DNA of 42,700 nucleotides from Catenulispora rubra (GTDB taxonomy: Bacteria; Actinomycetota; Actinomycetes; Streptomycetales; Catenulisporaceae). The position numbers were made by a program, and so were the translations under genes. The DNA is taken from positions 1-42,700 of the forward strand of contig NZ_JAACYW010000075.1 in the NCBI RefSeq assembly GCF_015356825.1, given 5' to 3'. This document shows, piece after piece, positions 1 to 8,158 of the stretch. Position 1 is the first letter of the stretch. Each line of letters begins with the position of its first letter. Below the pieces are notes generated by a model. The model saw only the letters and a program-made list of their open reading frames with translations. It did no database searches and was not told where the DNA came from.

Positions 1-23
1 GAGACATACTCTGGGGAGGGCGC

Positions 24-515
24 ATGAGTGCCGGGGCTCCGCAGCTCGTCATCTCGCGGGTGTTCGATGCGCCGCGGCGGCTCGTTTATCGGGCCTTCAC
101 CGATCCTGAGCATCTGGCGGCGTGGTGGGGGCCGATCGGGAACTCGTTGCCGCGGGATGAGATCGAGTTCGATGTGCGGCCGGGTGGCTTTCAGCGGTGG
201 ACGGAGGTCAATGCGGCCGAGCCGGAGCTTCGCGTGCACGTCCATGTCGACCTCACCGATGTCGCCGAGGGCGAACTCCTCGACGGGGTCATGCATGTCA
301 GTGGGCGGCTGCCGGAGGGGGTCGAGCCGTTCGAGACGAGGGTGCGGGTCGAGTTCCACGACGAGGCCGGGGGGCGGACGCGGCTGGAGATCCGGCAGTG
401 GCTCCCCGAACATCTGGCGCCCCACAGCAAGGAGGGGTGGCGCCAGGCGTTCACCAAGTTGGACGCCGCGCTGATGAATGCCCAGGCCGTTGCGGCCGAT
501 CATCGAGAGGTATAG
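24..515 (+). CDS. SRPBCC (AHSA1-like) domain protein
   Basis: A 163-residue cytosolic protein of the activator-of-Hsp90-ATPase-1-like branch of the START/SRPBCC fold. The N-terminal pattern ISRVFDAPRRLVYRAFTDPE, followed by AAWWGP, is the family signature; the C-terminal part (GWRQAFTKLDAAL, about residues 135-150) is the usual closing helix over the ligand cavity. A GGGGAGGG ribosome site at 13-20 fixes the ATG start. The ligand is unknown. In actinobacteria such genes often follow an ArsR-type regulator, but nothing upstream is visible here. It ends 2 bases before the next gene, so the two are probably co-transcribed. Confidence 0.85.
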   Translation: MSAGAPQLVISRVFDAPRRLVYRAFTDPEHLAAWWGPIGNSLPRDEIEFDVRPGGFQRWTEVNAAEPELRVHVHVDLTDVAEGELLDGVMHVSGRLPEGVEPFETRVRVEFHDEAGGRTRLEIRQWLPEHLAPHSKEGWRQAFTKLDAALMNAQAVAADHREV

Positions 516-517
516 CC

Positions 518-1081
518 ATGGCGAAGCTGATTTACGCGACGAACATGTCGCTGGACGGCTACATCGAGGACGAGCGCGGCGCCTTCGACTGGTTCCCGGT
601 CGACGACGAGGTGTTCGCGGTCCACACCGAGCTCCTGCGGTCTGTGGGCACGCTTCTGTACGGGCGCCTGCTGTATGAGGCGATGGCTGTTTGGGAGACT
701 GATGCCTCTTTGGCCGCGCACTCCGAGCTTATGGCTGACTTCGCGGGGGCGTGGCAGGCGGCGGGCAAGGTTGTGTACTCCACGAAGCTGGAGGCGGTGT
801 CGACTGCCGATACTCGGATCGAACGCGGCTTCGATGCGGCTGCGGTGCGCGAGCTGAAGGCTGCGGCTGGCAGTGATCTGATGGTGGGAGGGGCCAACCT
901 TGCTGCGCAGGCTTTCCGGGCCGGGCTGGTGGATGAGTGTCAGTTGTTCATCCTGCCTGTTGTTGTTGGCGGGGGGAAGCCGGGGTTGCCGACTGGCATG
1001 CGTGTCGGCCTTGAGCTCATCAGCGAGCGCCGGTTCGGAAACGGCGTCGTGCAGCTCCGCTACCGCACGGTCGGGCAGTGA
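518..1081 (+). CDS. RibD C-terminal / dihydrofolate-reductase-like protein
   Basis: A 187-residue protein of the RibD_C / DHFR-like fold (YyaP/YwjB type), probably an NADPH-dependent reductase of unknown substrate. Visible family features are the opening strand LIYATNMSLDGYIED, the GTLLYGRLLYEAM segment, the nucleotide-binding loop DLMVGGANLAAQAF (about residues 122-135) and the closing ILPVVVGGGKPG. The ATG at 518 has an AGAGG site at 506-510. A longer in-frame reading from 197 runs through the preceding gene and is rejected. Likely one operon with the SRPBCC gene; the pair is common in actinobacteria and says little about metabolism. Confidence 0.87.
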   Translation: MAKLIYATNMSLDGYIEDERGAFDWFPVDDEVFAVHTELLRSVGTLLYGRLLYEAMAVWETDASLAAHSELMADFAGAWQAAGKVVYSTKLEAVSTADTRIERGFDAAAVRELKAAAGSDLMVGGANLAAQAFRAGLVDECQLFILPVVVGGGKPGLPTGMRVGLELISERRFGNGVVQLRYRTVGQ

Positions 1082-1126
1082 ACGGCAGCCGGGGCGGCCG
1101 ATCCTGCCGCGGCGCTCTGAGCGGGT

Positions 1127-1135
1127 GAAAGTTTC
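1127..1135. promoter_or_regulatory. GAAAGTTTC palindromic element
   Basis: A 9-base odd palindrome (GAAA-G-TTTC), flanked as GGTGAAAGTTTCC, 181 bases upstream of the CE1-GH30 operon. The same core recurs, in either orientation, at 5171 (one mismatch), 22506 and 40318, always in intergenic DNA before secreted hydrolases. It resembles the CGAAA-N-TTTCG type repeats reported upstream of actinomycete xylanase genes; the binding protein is not identified here. Confidence 0.55.
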
Positions 1136-1245
1136 CAGCGTGTGTCGCCGCGCCCGCGCCTCCGCCGCGCGGTGAATCGGCAGGTCGCTCCACCTCTCCG
1201 AATCGGTTCGACGCAGGTCCCGCGCCTGCGTGGCCGACGCCGTCG

Positions 1246-1274
1246 TTGACGGCCAGTCCGGGGCCGGGCTAACT
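1246..1274 (+). promoter_or_regulatory. predicted promoter of the CE1-GH30 operon
   Basis: TTGACG (1246-1251) and CTAACT (1269-1274) are 17 bases apart, a plausible housekeeping-sigma promoter 40 bases upstream of the esterase start. The -35 is good and the -10 moderate. The expected transcription start falls inside the palindrome at 1278-1291. Confidence 0.45.
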
Positions 1275-1277
1275 CCC

Positions 1278-1291
1278 TGTTAGCGCTAACA
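1278..1291. promoter_or_regulatory. LacI-type operator, TGTTAGCGCTAACA
   Basis: A perfect 14-base palindrome with the central CG typical of LacI/GalR-family operators. An extra GCTAAC half-site lies at 1268-1273, making three half-sites in tandem. It covers the predicted transcription start of the esterase-xylanase operon, so bound repressor would block initiation. No cognate regulator can be assigned in this window; the lacI gene at 30548 has a different operator at its own promoter. Confidence 0.65.
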
Positions 1292-1315
1292 TCCGCCCCC
1301 GGACTAAGAGGTCCC

Positions 1316-2959
1316 ATGCTGCGATCCCGCTCCCTGAAATCCCGCCTGCTCGGCCTGCTCGTGGCGGTCGCGGCCGCTGTCGGTGTGAGCCTCCCCGCGG
1401 CGCCGCAGGCCGCCGCCGCCTCACTGACACCCGCCGTTTCATTGATACAGATCACGAACTTCGGCACCAACCCGAGCAACCTGGCGATGTACCTCTACGT
1501 GCCGAACAACGTCAAGCCGAATCCGCCGGTCCTACTGGCGCTGCACGGGTGTCAGGGCTCTGGCCCGTACCTGTACTCCAGCACCGACTTCGGCTCGCTG
1601 GCCGACCAGTACGGCTTCGTCGTCATCTACCCCTCGACCAACCCCGGCGGCAGTTGCTGGGACGTTTCCTCCGACCAGGCCCTGACGCGCAACGGCGGCA
1701 GCGACCCGGTGGGGCTGATGTCGATGATCACGTACACCGAGCAGCACTACGGCGGGAACGCCAACGCCGTCTACGTCACCGGCGAGTCTTCCGGCGGGAT
1801 GATGACCAACGTCATGCTCGCCGACTACCCGGACGTCTTCAAGGCCGGCGCGGCGTTCATGGGCGTGCCCTACCACTGCTTCTACACCGGCACCGTGCGC
1901 GGCTGGAACGGCCCCTGCGCCGGCGGCCAGGTCTCCATGACCCCGCAGCAGTGGGGCGACCTGGCCCGCGGCGCGGACCCCGGCTACACCGGACCGCGCC
2001 CCCGGATGCAGCTGTGGCACGGCACCGCCGACACCACCCTGAACTACAACAACCTCGGCGAAGAGATCAAGCAGTGGACGAACGTCCTCGGCGTGAGCCA
2101 GACCCCGTCGTCGAGCGACACCCCGGTCGCCAACTGGAACCGCACCCGCTACAACAACAGCGCCGGCACCACGCAGGTCGAGGCGTACAGCATCGTCGGC
2201 GCCGGGCACCAGCTGCCGATCCAGGGCACGCCGATGGCCGCCTACGCCATCCACTTCATGGGCCTGGACGGCAGCTCCACCGGCGGCAACACGGTCACCG
2301 TCACCAACCCCGGCAACCAGAGCGCGGCGTCCGGCACCCCGATCAGTGCCCTGCAGATCCACGCCACCGACTCGGCGTCCGGACAGACGCTGACGTATAG
2401 CGCCACCGGTCTGCCGCCGGGCCTGTCGGTCTCTTTCAGTGGCCTGATCTCCGGCACTCCGACCAGTGGCGGCACCTTCACCACCGTCGTGAGCGCGAGC
2501 GACACCACTGGTGCCTCCGGCTCGACCAGCTTCACCTGGGCCGTCAGCGGCACGACCGGAGGCAACACCGGCGCGCTGCACGCGGTGGGTGCCGGCAAGT
2601 GCCTGGACGACCCGAACTCGACCACCACGCTGGGCACCCAGCAGCAGATCTACAGCTGCAACGGCCAGGTCAACCAGACCTGGACGCACAACTCCTCGAA
2701 CGAGCTGACCATCACGGTCGGTGGCAGCACCCTGTGCCTGGACGCCAATAACAAGGGCACCACCAACGGCACCAAGGCGATCGTCTGGTCCTGCAACGGT
2801 CAGACCAACCAGCAGTGGAACCTGAATTCCAACGGCACCATCACCGGCGTGCAGTCAGGACTCTGCCTTGATGTGAGCGGAGCCGGAACCGCCAACGGCA
2901 CCCTGGTCCAGCTGTGGTCGTGCAACGGCCAGAGCAACCAGCACTGGACCCTCGGATAG
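1316..2959 (+). CDS. secreted CE1/PHB-depolymerase-type esterase with Ig-like and CBM13 modules
   Basis: A 547-residue exported esterase. Order: Sec signal peptide (cleavage near AAPQAAAA, residues 28-35); alpha/beta-hydrolase of the PHB-esterase/acetyl-xylan-esterase (CE1) type; a putative Ig-like (He_PIG) module from about 325 to 413; a ricin-type trefoil CBM13 from about 420 to the end with three QxW repeats. The triad is visible: Ser158 in GESSGG, Asp239 in HGTADT, His298 in GAGHQLP; LLALHGCQG gives the oxyanion loop. It probably removes acetyl (or feruloyl) groups from xylan, opening it to the GH30 enzyme encoded 43 bases downstream. ATG 1316 has an AGAGG site. Substrate by family, not proven; poly-hydroxybutyrate is the main alternative. 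Confidence 0.88.
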   Translation: MLRSRSLKSRLLGLLVAVAAAVGVSLPAAPQAAAASLTPAVSLIQITNFGTNPSNLAMYLYVPNNVKPNPPVLLALHGCQGSGPYLYSSTDFGSLADQYGFVVIYPSTNPGGSCWDVSSDQALTRNGGSDPVGLMSMITYTEQHYGGNANAVYVTGESSGGMMTNVMLADYPDVFKAGAAFMGVPYHCFYTGTVRGWNGPCAGGQVSMTPQQWGDLARGADPGYTGPRPRMQLWHGTADTTLNYNNLGEEIKQWTNVLGVSQTPSSSDTPVANWNRTRYNNSAGTTQVEAYSIVGAGHQLPIQGTPMAAYAIHFMGLDGSSTGGNTVTVTNPGNQSAASGTPISALQIHATDSASGQTLTYSATGLPPGLSVSFSGLISGTPTSGGTFTTVVSASDTTGASGSTSFTWAVSGTTGGNTGALHAVGAGKCLDDPNSTTTLGTQQQIYSCNGQVNQTWTHNSSNELTITVGGSTLCLDANNKGTTNGTKAIVWSCNGQTNQQWNLNSNGTITGVQSGLCLDVSGAGTANGTLVQLWSCNGQSNQHWTLG

Positions 2960-3002
2960 CGCCGATCCCGACCCGAATCCCATAGCGGAAAGGAGCATGA
3001 GC

Positions 3003-5066
3003 ATGCTCGCACTGACCAGACGCACCGATCGCCGCAAGATCGTGTCCCTCGCGGCAAGCCTGAGCGTCCTCGGCGCGTGTGCACTGACGGTCGTGGTCCC
3101 GTCGGCACCGGCGTACGCGGCGGACAGCGCCTCGATCAACGGAGCCACGACCTACCAGACCATCGCCGGGTTCGGCGCCTCCGAGGCGTTCGGCGAGGCG
3201 GCCACCGTGATGAACGCCCCGTCGTCGGTCCAGCAGCAGGCGCTGGCCGCCCTGTACAGCCCGACCACCGGCGCCGGGCTGACCGTCCTGCGCAACGAGA
3301 TCGGCGCGGACTCGGGCAACACGATCGAGCCGAACAACCCCGGCGGCCCCAACGCCGCGCCGAACTACCTGCCGATGTCGCAGACCAACCAGGACCAGGG
3401 CCAGCTGTGGTTCGCGCAGCAGATCAAGGCCCGTTTCGGCGTCACGAACGTCTACGCCGACGCCTGGAGCGCCCCGGGCTACATGAAGAACAACAACTCC
3501 GCCTCCAACGGCGGCCAGGTCTGCGGCTCGGCGGGCGCCTCCTGCTCCAGTGGCGACTGGCGTCAGGCCTATGCGAACTACCTGGTGCAGTACGCCAAGG
3601 ACTACGCCGCCGCCGGGGTGCCGCTGTCCTACGTCGGCCCGTCGAACGAGCCCGACTTCAGCGCCAACTACGACAGCATGACGATGAGCCCGGCGCAGAT
3701 GGCCAGCGTGCTCGACGTGCTCGGCCCGACGGTGAAGAACTCCGGCCTGTCCACGCAGATCTCCTGCTGCGCGGCCACCGGCTGGCCGAAGGCCGGCCAG
3801 TACGCCGCGGCGATCGAGTCCGACCCGACCGCGCTGGCCGCCACGGCCGTGGCGACCGGCCACGGCTACAGCGGCGAGCCGAACTCGCCGCTTCCGGGCT
3901 GGACCAAGCCGGCGTGGGAGACCGAGTGGTCGACCTTCGAAGGTTTCAGCAGCGCGTGGGACGACGGCTCCGACGCCTCCGGGATGACCTGGGCCCAGCA
4001 CATTTACAATGGACTGACTCAGGCGAACCTCAGCGCGTATCTGTATTGGTGGGGGAGCACCACGCCCTCGGAGAACGGTGACAACGAGGGGCTGCTGGAG
4101 ATCAACGGCAACTCGGTGATCCCCACCGGCCGGCTGTGGGCCTTCGCCAACTACAGCCGCTACATCCACCCCGGCGCCGTCCGCATCGGCGCGAGCAGCT
4201 CCAACGGCTCGGTCCAGCTGAGCGCGTTCAAGAACCCTGACGGCTCGCTGGCGATCGTGGCGCTCAACACCGGCAGCGGCTCCGATGCCATCACCTACTC
4301 GCTGGCGAACACCGGCGTCGCGAACGGCGCCACGGTGACCCCGTACCTGACGAACAACTCGAACACCGTCGCGGCTCAGGGCACGACGACGGTCAACGGC
4401 GGCGCGTTCAGCGCGACTGTGCCGGGCCGCTCGCTGGTGACGTATGTGATCCCCGGCGGCACGGTGACCGGCGGCAACACCGTCACGGTGACCAGCCCGG
4501 GCAACCAGACCGGGACAGTCGGCAAGGCCGTTACGAGTGTGCAGATTCAGGGCACTGACTCCGGGGCCGGCCAGACGCTGACGTATACGGCAGCTGGGCT
4601 TCCTGCCGGGCTGTCGATCTCCTCGTCCGGCCTGATCACCGGGACGCCGACGACCGCCGGAACTTCCACCGTGACGGTGACCGCGACCGATTCCACCGGA
4701 GCGTCTGGATCGGCGAGCTTCACGTGGACGGTCTCCGGCGGCACCACCACAGGCCCCTGCCGTGTCGACTACGCCAGAACCAACGAGTGGCCGGGAGGCT
4801 TCACCGCCAACGTCACCATCACCAACACCGGAACGACGGGGATCAACGGCTGGACCGTGAGCTGGACCTTCCCCGGCGACCAGAAGATCACCAACGCCTG
4901 GAGCGCCACCACGACCCAGAACGGCGCCGCTGTGAGCGCTACGAATGCCGCCTACAACGGATCGATCGCGCCAGGAGCGAACACCTCGTTCGGGTTCCAG
5001 GGCACGTTCACCGCGAACGACAGCTCCCCGACGAGCTTCACCGTGAATGGAGCCACATGTAGCTGA
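3003..5066 (+). CDS. secreted GH30 xylanase-like hydrolase with Ig-like and CBM2 modules
   Basis: A 687-residue exported retaining hydrolase of clan GH-A. Order: long Arg-rich signal peptide ending near APAYA; GH30 (beta/alpha)8 barrel with its beta-sandwich to about residue 485; He_PIG-like Ig module about 492-578; C-terminal CBM2 about 584-687. Glu216 in GPSNEPD is the likely acid/base and Glu308 in WETEW the likely nucleophile. The family includes glucuronoxylanases, xylobiohydrolases and beta-1,6-glucanases; the xylan context favours xylanase. AAAGGAG at 2989-2995 is one base from ATG 2997 but seven from ATG 3003, so 3003 is chosen. Same operon as the CE1 esterase; the Ig modules of both proteins are close relatives. 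Confidence 0.87.
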   Translation: MLALTRRTDRRKIVSLAASLSVLGACALTVVVPSAPAYAADSASINGATTYQTIAGFGASEAFGEAATVMNAPSSVQQQALAALYSPTTGAGLTVLRNEIGADSGNTIEPNNPGGPNAAPNYLPMSQTNQDQGQLWFAQQIKARFGVTNVYADAWSAPGYMKNNNSASNGGQVCGSAGASCSSGDWRQAYANYLVQYAKDYAAAGVPLSYVGPSNEPDFSANYDSMTMSPAQMASVLDVLGPTVKNSGLSTQISCCAATGWPKAGQYAAAIESDPTALAATAVATGHGYSGEPNSPLPGWTKPAWETEWSTFEGFSSAWDDGSDASGMTWAQHIYNGLTQANLSAYLYWWGSTTPSENGDNEGLLEINGNSVIPTGRLWAFANYSRYIHPGAVRIGASSSNGSVQLSAFKNPDGSLAIVALNTGSGSDAITYSLANTGVANGATVTPYLTNNSNTVAAQGTTTVNGGAFSATVPGRSLVTYVIPGGTVTGGNTVTVTSPGNQTGTVGKAVTSVQIQGTDSGAGQTLTYTAAGLPAGLSISSSGLITGTPTTAGTSTVTVTATDSTGASGSASFTWTVSGGTTTGPCRVDYARTNEWPGGFTANVTITNTGTTGINGWTVSWTFPGDQKITNAWSATTTQNGAAVSATNAAYNGSIAPGANTSFGFQGTFTANDSSPTSFTVNGATCS

Positions 5067-5089
5067 GACATAGCGATCGACCATGCCGT

Positions 5090-5109
5090 GCCGGGCCTTG
5101 GTGCCCGGC
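5090..5109 (+). terminator. hairpin after GH30 gene
   Basis: GCCGGGC (5090-5096) and GCCCGGC (5103-5109) form a 7-base-pair stem with a 6-base loop, 23 bases after the GH30 stop. There is no T-tract, as is usual for terminators in high-GC actinobacteria. Confidence 0.5.
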
Positions 5110-5170
5110 CGGCTTGGCGTTCCCGCATTCCGGTCCTGAGCGTCGGCCGACGTTCCCGCGTTGCGCAGGT

Positions 5171-5179
5171 GTAACTTTC
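5171..5179. promoter_or_regulatory. GTAACTTTC element (one mismatch to GAAACTTTC)
   Basis: GTGTAACTTTCACCG in the 364-base gap before the GH48 gene differs by one base from the GAAACTTTC core found before the other hydrolase genes. Apart from this element, the hairpin at 5090 and the promoter and palindrome at 5279-5336, nothing else is recognised in this gap. Confidence 0.4.
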
Positions 5180-5278
5180 ACCGCCAACGTGGCGGCGCTC
5201 GCCCTGACTCAAGTCTCGATCATGGTCTCTACCTGCGATTTTCCGTCGCACTGAGGAGGCTGTGAAGCCCCGAGCGTG

Positions 5279-5307
5279 TTGACAGCATGTGTCGCCAAGC
5301 CGAACAT
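5279..5307 (+). promoter_or_regulatory. predicted GH48 promoter
   Basis: A perfect -35 TTGACA (5279-5284) is followed after 17 bases by a weak -10, GAACAT (5302-5307). A palindrome lies about ten bases past the expected start point, where a roadblock repressor would bind. Confidence 0.45.
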
Positions 5308-5322
5308 CACCGGTGTTCGAGC

Positions 5323-5336
5323 CGTTGACGTCAACG
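5323..5336. promoter_or_regulatory. LacI-type palindrome CGTTGACGTCAACG
   Basis: A perfect 14-base palindrome with central CG, just downstream of the predicted GH48 promoter and 95 bases before the start codon. It is not the 14-base CelR site known from Thermobifida cellulase genes, so if it is an operator it belongs to another repressor. Confidence 0.5.
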
Positions 5337-5430
5337 CCGACACCAGCGCCGAGGCCTCGCCCCCGGCGCCACCAGCAGCCCACTTTCTGCCGGTCCGCAT
5401 CTCGGCAGGTCCCCGAAGCAGAGGTCCAAC

Positions 5431-8067
5431 ATGAGCAAACAGCTGTCTCGCAGGCAGTTCGCGACCGCGGCCGGCGGCGCCCTCCTGGCGTCGGCCATCG
5501 CCCCCTCCGTCACGCGGGCGGCGAGCGCCGCCCCCGACGCGACGTCGGCCGCCACGGATGCCTACACCCAGCAGTTCCTCACGCAGTACAAGAAGATCAA
5601 GGATCCTGCGAACGGCTACTTCAGCGCGGCCGGGATCCCCTACCACAGTGTCGAGACCCTGATCGTCGAGGCGCCGGACTACGGGCACCAGACGACCTCG
5701 GAGGCGTTCAGCTTCTGGATGTGGCTGGAGGCGACGTACGGCCGGGTCACCGGCGACTGGACGGCGTTCAACAACGCGTGGACGACCGCCGAGCACTACA
5801 TCATCCCGCAGCACGTCGACCAGCCGACCAACAGCTCCTACAACCCGAGCTCGCCGGCGACCTACGCCCCGGAGTGGCCGGCCCCCAGCAGCTACCCCAG
5901 CCCCCTGAACACCTCGGTGTCGGTCGGCCAGGACCCGCTGGCCAACGAGCTGACCTCGACGTACGGCACCTCGGACATCTACGGCATGCACTGGCTGATG
6001 GACGTCGACAACAAGTACGGCTACGGGAACACGCCGGGCACCGGCGGGGAAGCCGGGCCGACGGCGACGGGGCCGTCGTTCATCAACAGCTACCAGCGCG
6101 GCGCGGCGGAGTCGGTGTGGAAGACGATTCCGCAGCCGACCACGGACCTGTTCAAGTACGGCGGTCCGAACGGCTACCTCGACCTGTTCGTCGCGCAGTC
6201 CAGCGCCTACTCCAAGCAGTGGAAGTACACGACCGCCCCCGATGCCGACGCGCGCGCCGTCCAAGCGGCGTATTGGGCCTATCACTGGGCCTCGGCGCAG
6301 GGCAACCAGGGCCAGATCGCCGCCTCGGTGGCGAAGGCCGCCAAGATGGGCGACTTCCTGCGGTACTCGCTGTTCGACAAGTACTTCAAGCAGATCGGGA
6401 ACTGCACCAACGCCTCCACGTGCTCGGCCGGCAGCGGCCGCACCTCGGAGCACTACCTGCTGGCCTGGTACTACGCCTGGGGCGGGGCCGAGCCCGGGGG
6501 CGGCTGGGCCTGGCGGATCGGCGACGGCGCGGCGCACCAGGGGTATCAGAACCCGCTGGCGGTCTGGGCGATGTCGAACGTGGCGGCCCTGACCCCCATG
6601 TCCCCGACTGCGAAGACCGACTGGACCGCCAGCCTGACGCGGACGATGGAGTTCTACCAGTGGCTCCAGTCGGCTGAGGGCGCCATCGCGGGCGGCTGCA
6701 CGAACAGCTGGGAGGGGCAGTACGCGGTGCCGCCGTCGGGCGACTCGACGTTCTACGGCATGGCGTACGACTGGGAGCCGGTCTACCACGACCCGCCGAG
6801 CAACAACTGGTTCGGCATGCAGGCCTGGTCGATGGAGCGGCTCGCGGAGTACTACTACGTGACCGGCAACGCCACCGCCAAGACGATCCTGCGCAAGTGG
6901 ATCGCGTGGGCTTCCTCCGTGACCACGGTCACCGCGACCAGCTTCCAGATCCCCTCCACCCTCGGCTGGACCGGCCAGCCGGACACCTGGAACCCGACCA
7001 GCCCGGGCGGCAACGCCGGGCTGCACGTCTCGGTCGCCGAGTACGGCAGCGACGTCGGCGTGGCCGCGGCCTACGTCAAGACCCTGACGTACTACGCCGC
7101 CAAGTCCGGCGACACCGCGTCCGCGACCCTGGCCAAGAGCCTGCTCGACGTGATGGCGACGTACGCCGACACCAAGGGCATCGCGACGCCCGAGACGCGC
7201 AAGGACTACAGCCAGTTCAACGACACGGTCTACGTGCCGTCCGGCTGGTCGGGCAAGATGCCCAACGGCGACCCGATCGCGCCCGGGGCGACGTTCATCT
7301 CCATCCGCTCCTGGTACAAGAGCGACCCCGACTGGCCGAAGGTGCAGGCCTACCTCAGCGGCGGCTCCGCGCCGGTGTTCACCTACCACCGCTTCTGGGC
7401 CCAGGCGGACATCGCCATGGCGTACGCGGTGTACGGCGAACTGATCGCCGGCGGCGGTGGCGGAGGCGGCGACACGACCCCGCCGAGCGTGCCGACCGGG
7501 TTGGCCGTCACCGGCACCACCAGCAGCAGCGTCTCACTGAAGTGGACGGCCTCGACCGACAACGTCGCGGTGACCGGCTACAACGTCTACCGGGGCACGA
7601 CGCTGGCGGGGACGTCGACCACGACGACGTTCACCGACTCGGGCCTGACGCCCTCGACGCAGTACAGCTACACGGTCTCGGCCTACGACGCCGCCGGGAA
7701 CGTCTCGGCCGCGTCCACCGCCGTCACCGCGACGACCAGCGCCGGCTCCACCGGCGGCGGCGGTCCGGCGTGCACCGCGACATACACCGTCAGCAGCGAC
7801 TGGGGCAACGGCTTCAACGCCAACGTGACCATCACGAACACGGGCACCACGGCGACGAAGTCGTGGACGGTCACCTGGACCTGGGCGGGCAACCAGACGG
7901 TCACGAACATGTGGAACGCGACGGAGACGCAGACCGGGAAGGTCGTGACCGCGACCAACGCCGCGTACAACAACGTGATCGCACCCGGGGCGAGCACCAG
8001 CTTCGGCTTCACCGCCAGCTACTCCGGGAGCAACGCGGTGCCGACGGTCACGGTCACCGCGACCTGA
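5431..8067 (+). CDS. secreted GH48 cellulase (reducing-end cellobiohydrolase) with FN3 and CBM2
   Basis: An 878-residue exported processive cellulase, the key enzyme against crystalline cellulose in actinobacteria. The N-terminus SRRQFATAAGGALLAS is a twin-arginine signal. The GH48 (alpha/alpha)6 domain spans about residues 45-670 and includes the hallmark ETLIVEAPDYGHQTTSEA (75-92) where the family's proton donor lies. A Gly-rich hinge leads to one FN3 domain (about 684-770) and a CBM2 (about 780-878). ATG 5431 has AGAGG at 5420-5424. Chain-end action releases cellobiose, complementing the GH5 endoglucanase at 22574. Length and domain order match full-length actinobacterial GH48 proteins; no damage is seen. 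Confidence 0.95.
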   Translation: MSKQLSRRQFATAAGGALLASAIAPSVTRAASAAPDATSAATDAYTQQFLTQYKKIKDPANGYFSAAGIPYHSVETLIVEAPDYGHQTTSEAFSFWMWLEATYGRVTGDWTAFNNAWTTAEHYIIPQHVDQPTNSSYNPSSPATYAPEWPAPSSYPSPLNTSVSVGQDPLANELTSTYGTSDIYGMHWLMDVDNKYGYGNTPGTGGEAGPTATGPSFINSYQRGAAESVWKTIPQPTTDLFKYGGPNGYLDLFVAQSSAYSKQWKYTTAPDADARAVQAAYWAYHWASAQGNQGQIAASVAKAAKMGDFLRYSLFDKYFKQIGNCTNASTCSAGSGRTSEHYLLAWYYAWGGAEPGGGWAWRIGDGAAHQGYQNPLAVWAMSNVAALTPMSPTAKTDWTASLTRTMEFYQWLQSAEGAIAGGCTNSWEGQYAVPPSGDSTFYGMAYDWEPVYHDPPSNNWFGMQAWSMERLAEYYYVTGNATAKTILRKWIAWASSVTTVTATSFQIPSTLGWTGQPDTWNPTSPGGNAGLHVSVAEYGSDVGVAAAYVKTLTYYAAKSGDTASATLAKSLLDVMATYADTKGIATPETRKDYSQFNDTVYVPSGWSGKMPNGDPIAPGATFISIRSWYKSDPDWPKVQAYLSGGSAPVFTYHRFWAQADIAMAYAVYGELIAGGGGGGGDTTPPSVPTGLAVTGTTSSSVSLKWTASTDNVAVTGYNVYRGTTLAGTSTTTTFTDSGLTPSTQYSYTVSAYDAAGNVSAASTAVTATTSAGSTGGGGPACTATYTVSSDWGNGFNANVTITNTGTTATKSWTVTWTWAGNQTVTNMWNATETQTGKVVTATNAAYNNVIAPGASTSFGFTASYSGSNAVPTVTVTAT

Positions 8068-8080
8068 GCGGCGACCAGAC

Positions 8081-8132
8081 GGTGGCTTGTACGCTCACTG
8101 AGCGTACAAGCCACCGATGGTGCGATCGGTGG
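8081..8132 (+). terminator. overlapping double hairpin after GH48
   Basis: A perfect 16-base-pair stem (8081-8096 with 8100-8115, 3-base loop) starts 13 bases after the GH48 stop. Its last bases CCACC also begin a second inverted repeat: CCACCGAT (8111-8118) with ATCGGTGG (8125-8132), 6-base loop. The two folds compete for 8111-8115. No T-tract follows. The first is very probably the GH48 terminator or an mRNA 3' stabiliser. Confidence 0.7.
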
Positions 8133-8158
8133 CTCCCAGAGAACGAAAGTGACGCGAG

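Noticed and set aside
2841..5084. 747-residue open frame on the minus strand
   Set aside because: Antisense shadow of the GH30 gene; Arg/Gly/Val-rich composition, no domains, and the plus strand carries a clear enzyme.
5209..7389. 726-residue open frame on the minus strand
   Set aside because: Antisense shadow of GH48 caused by high GC; no recognisable motif.
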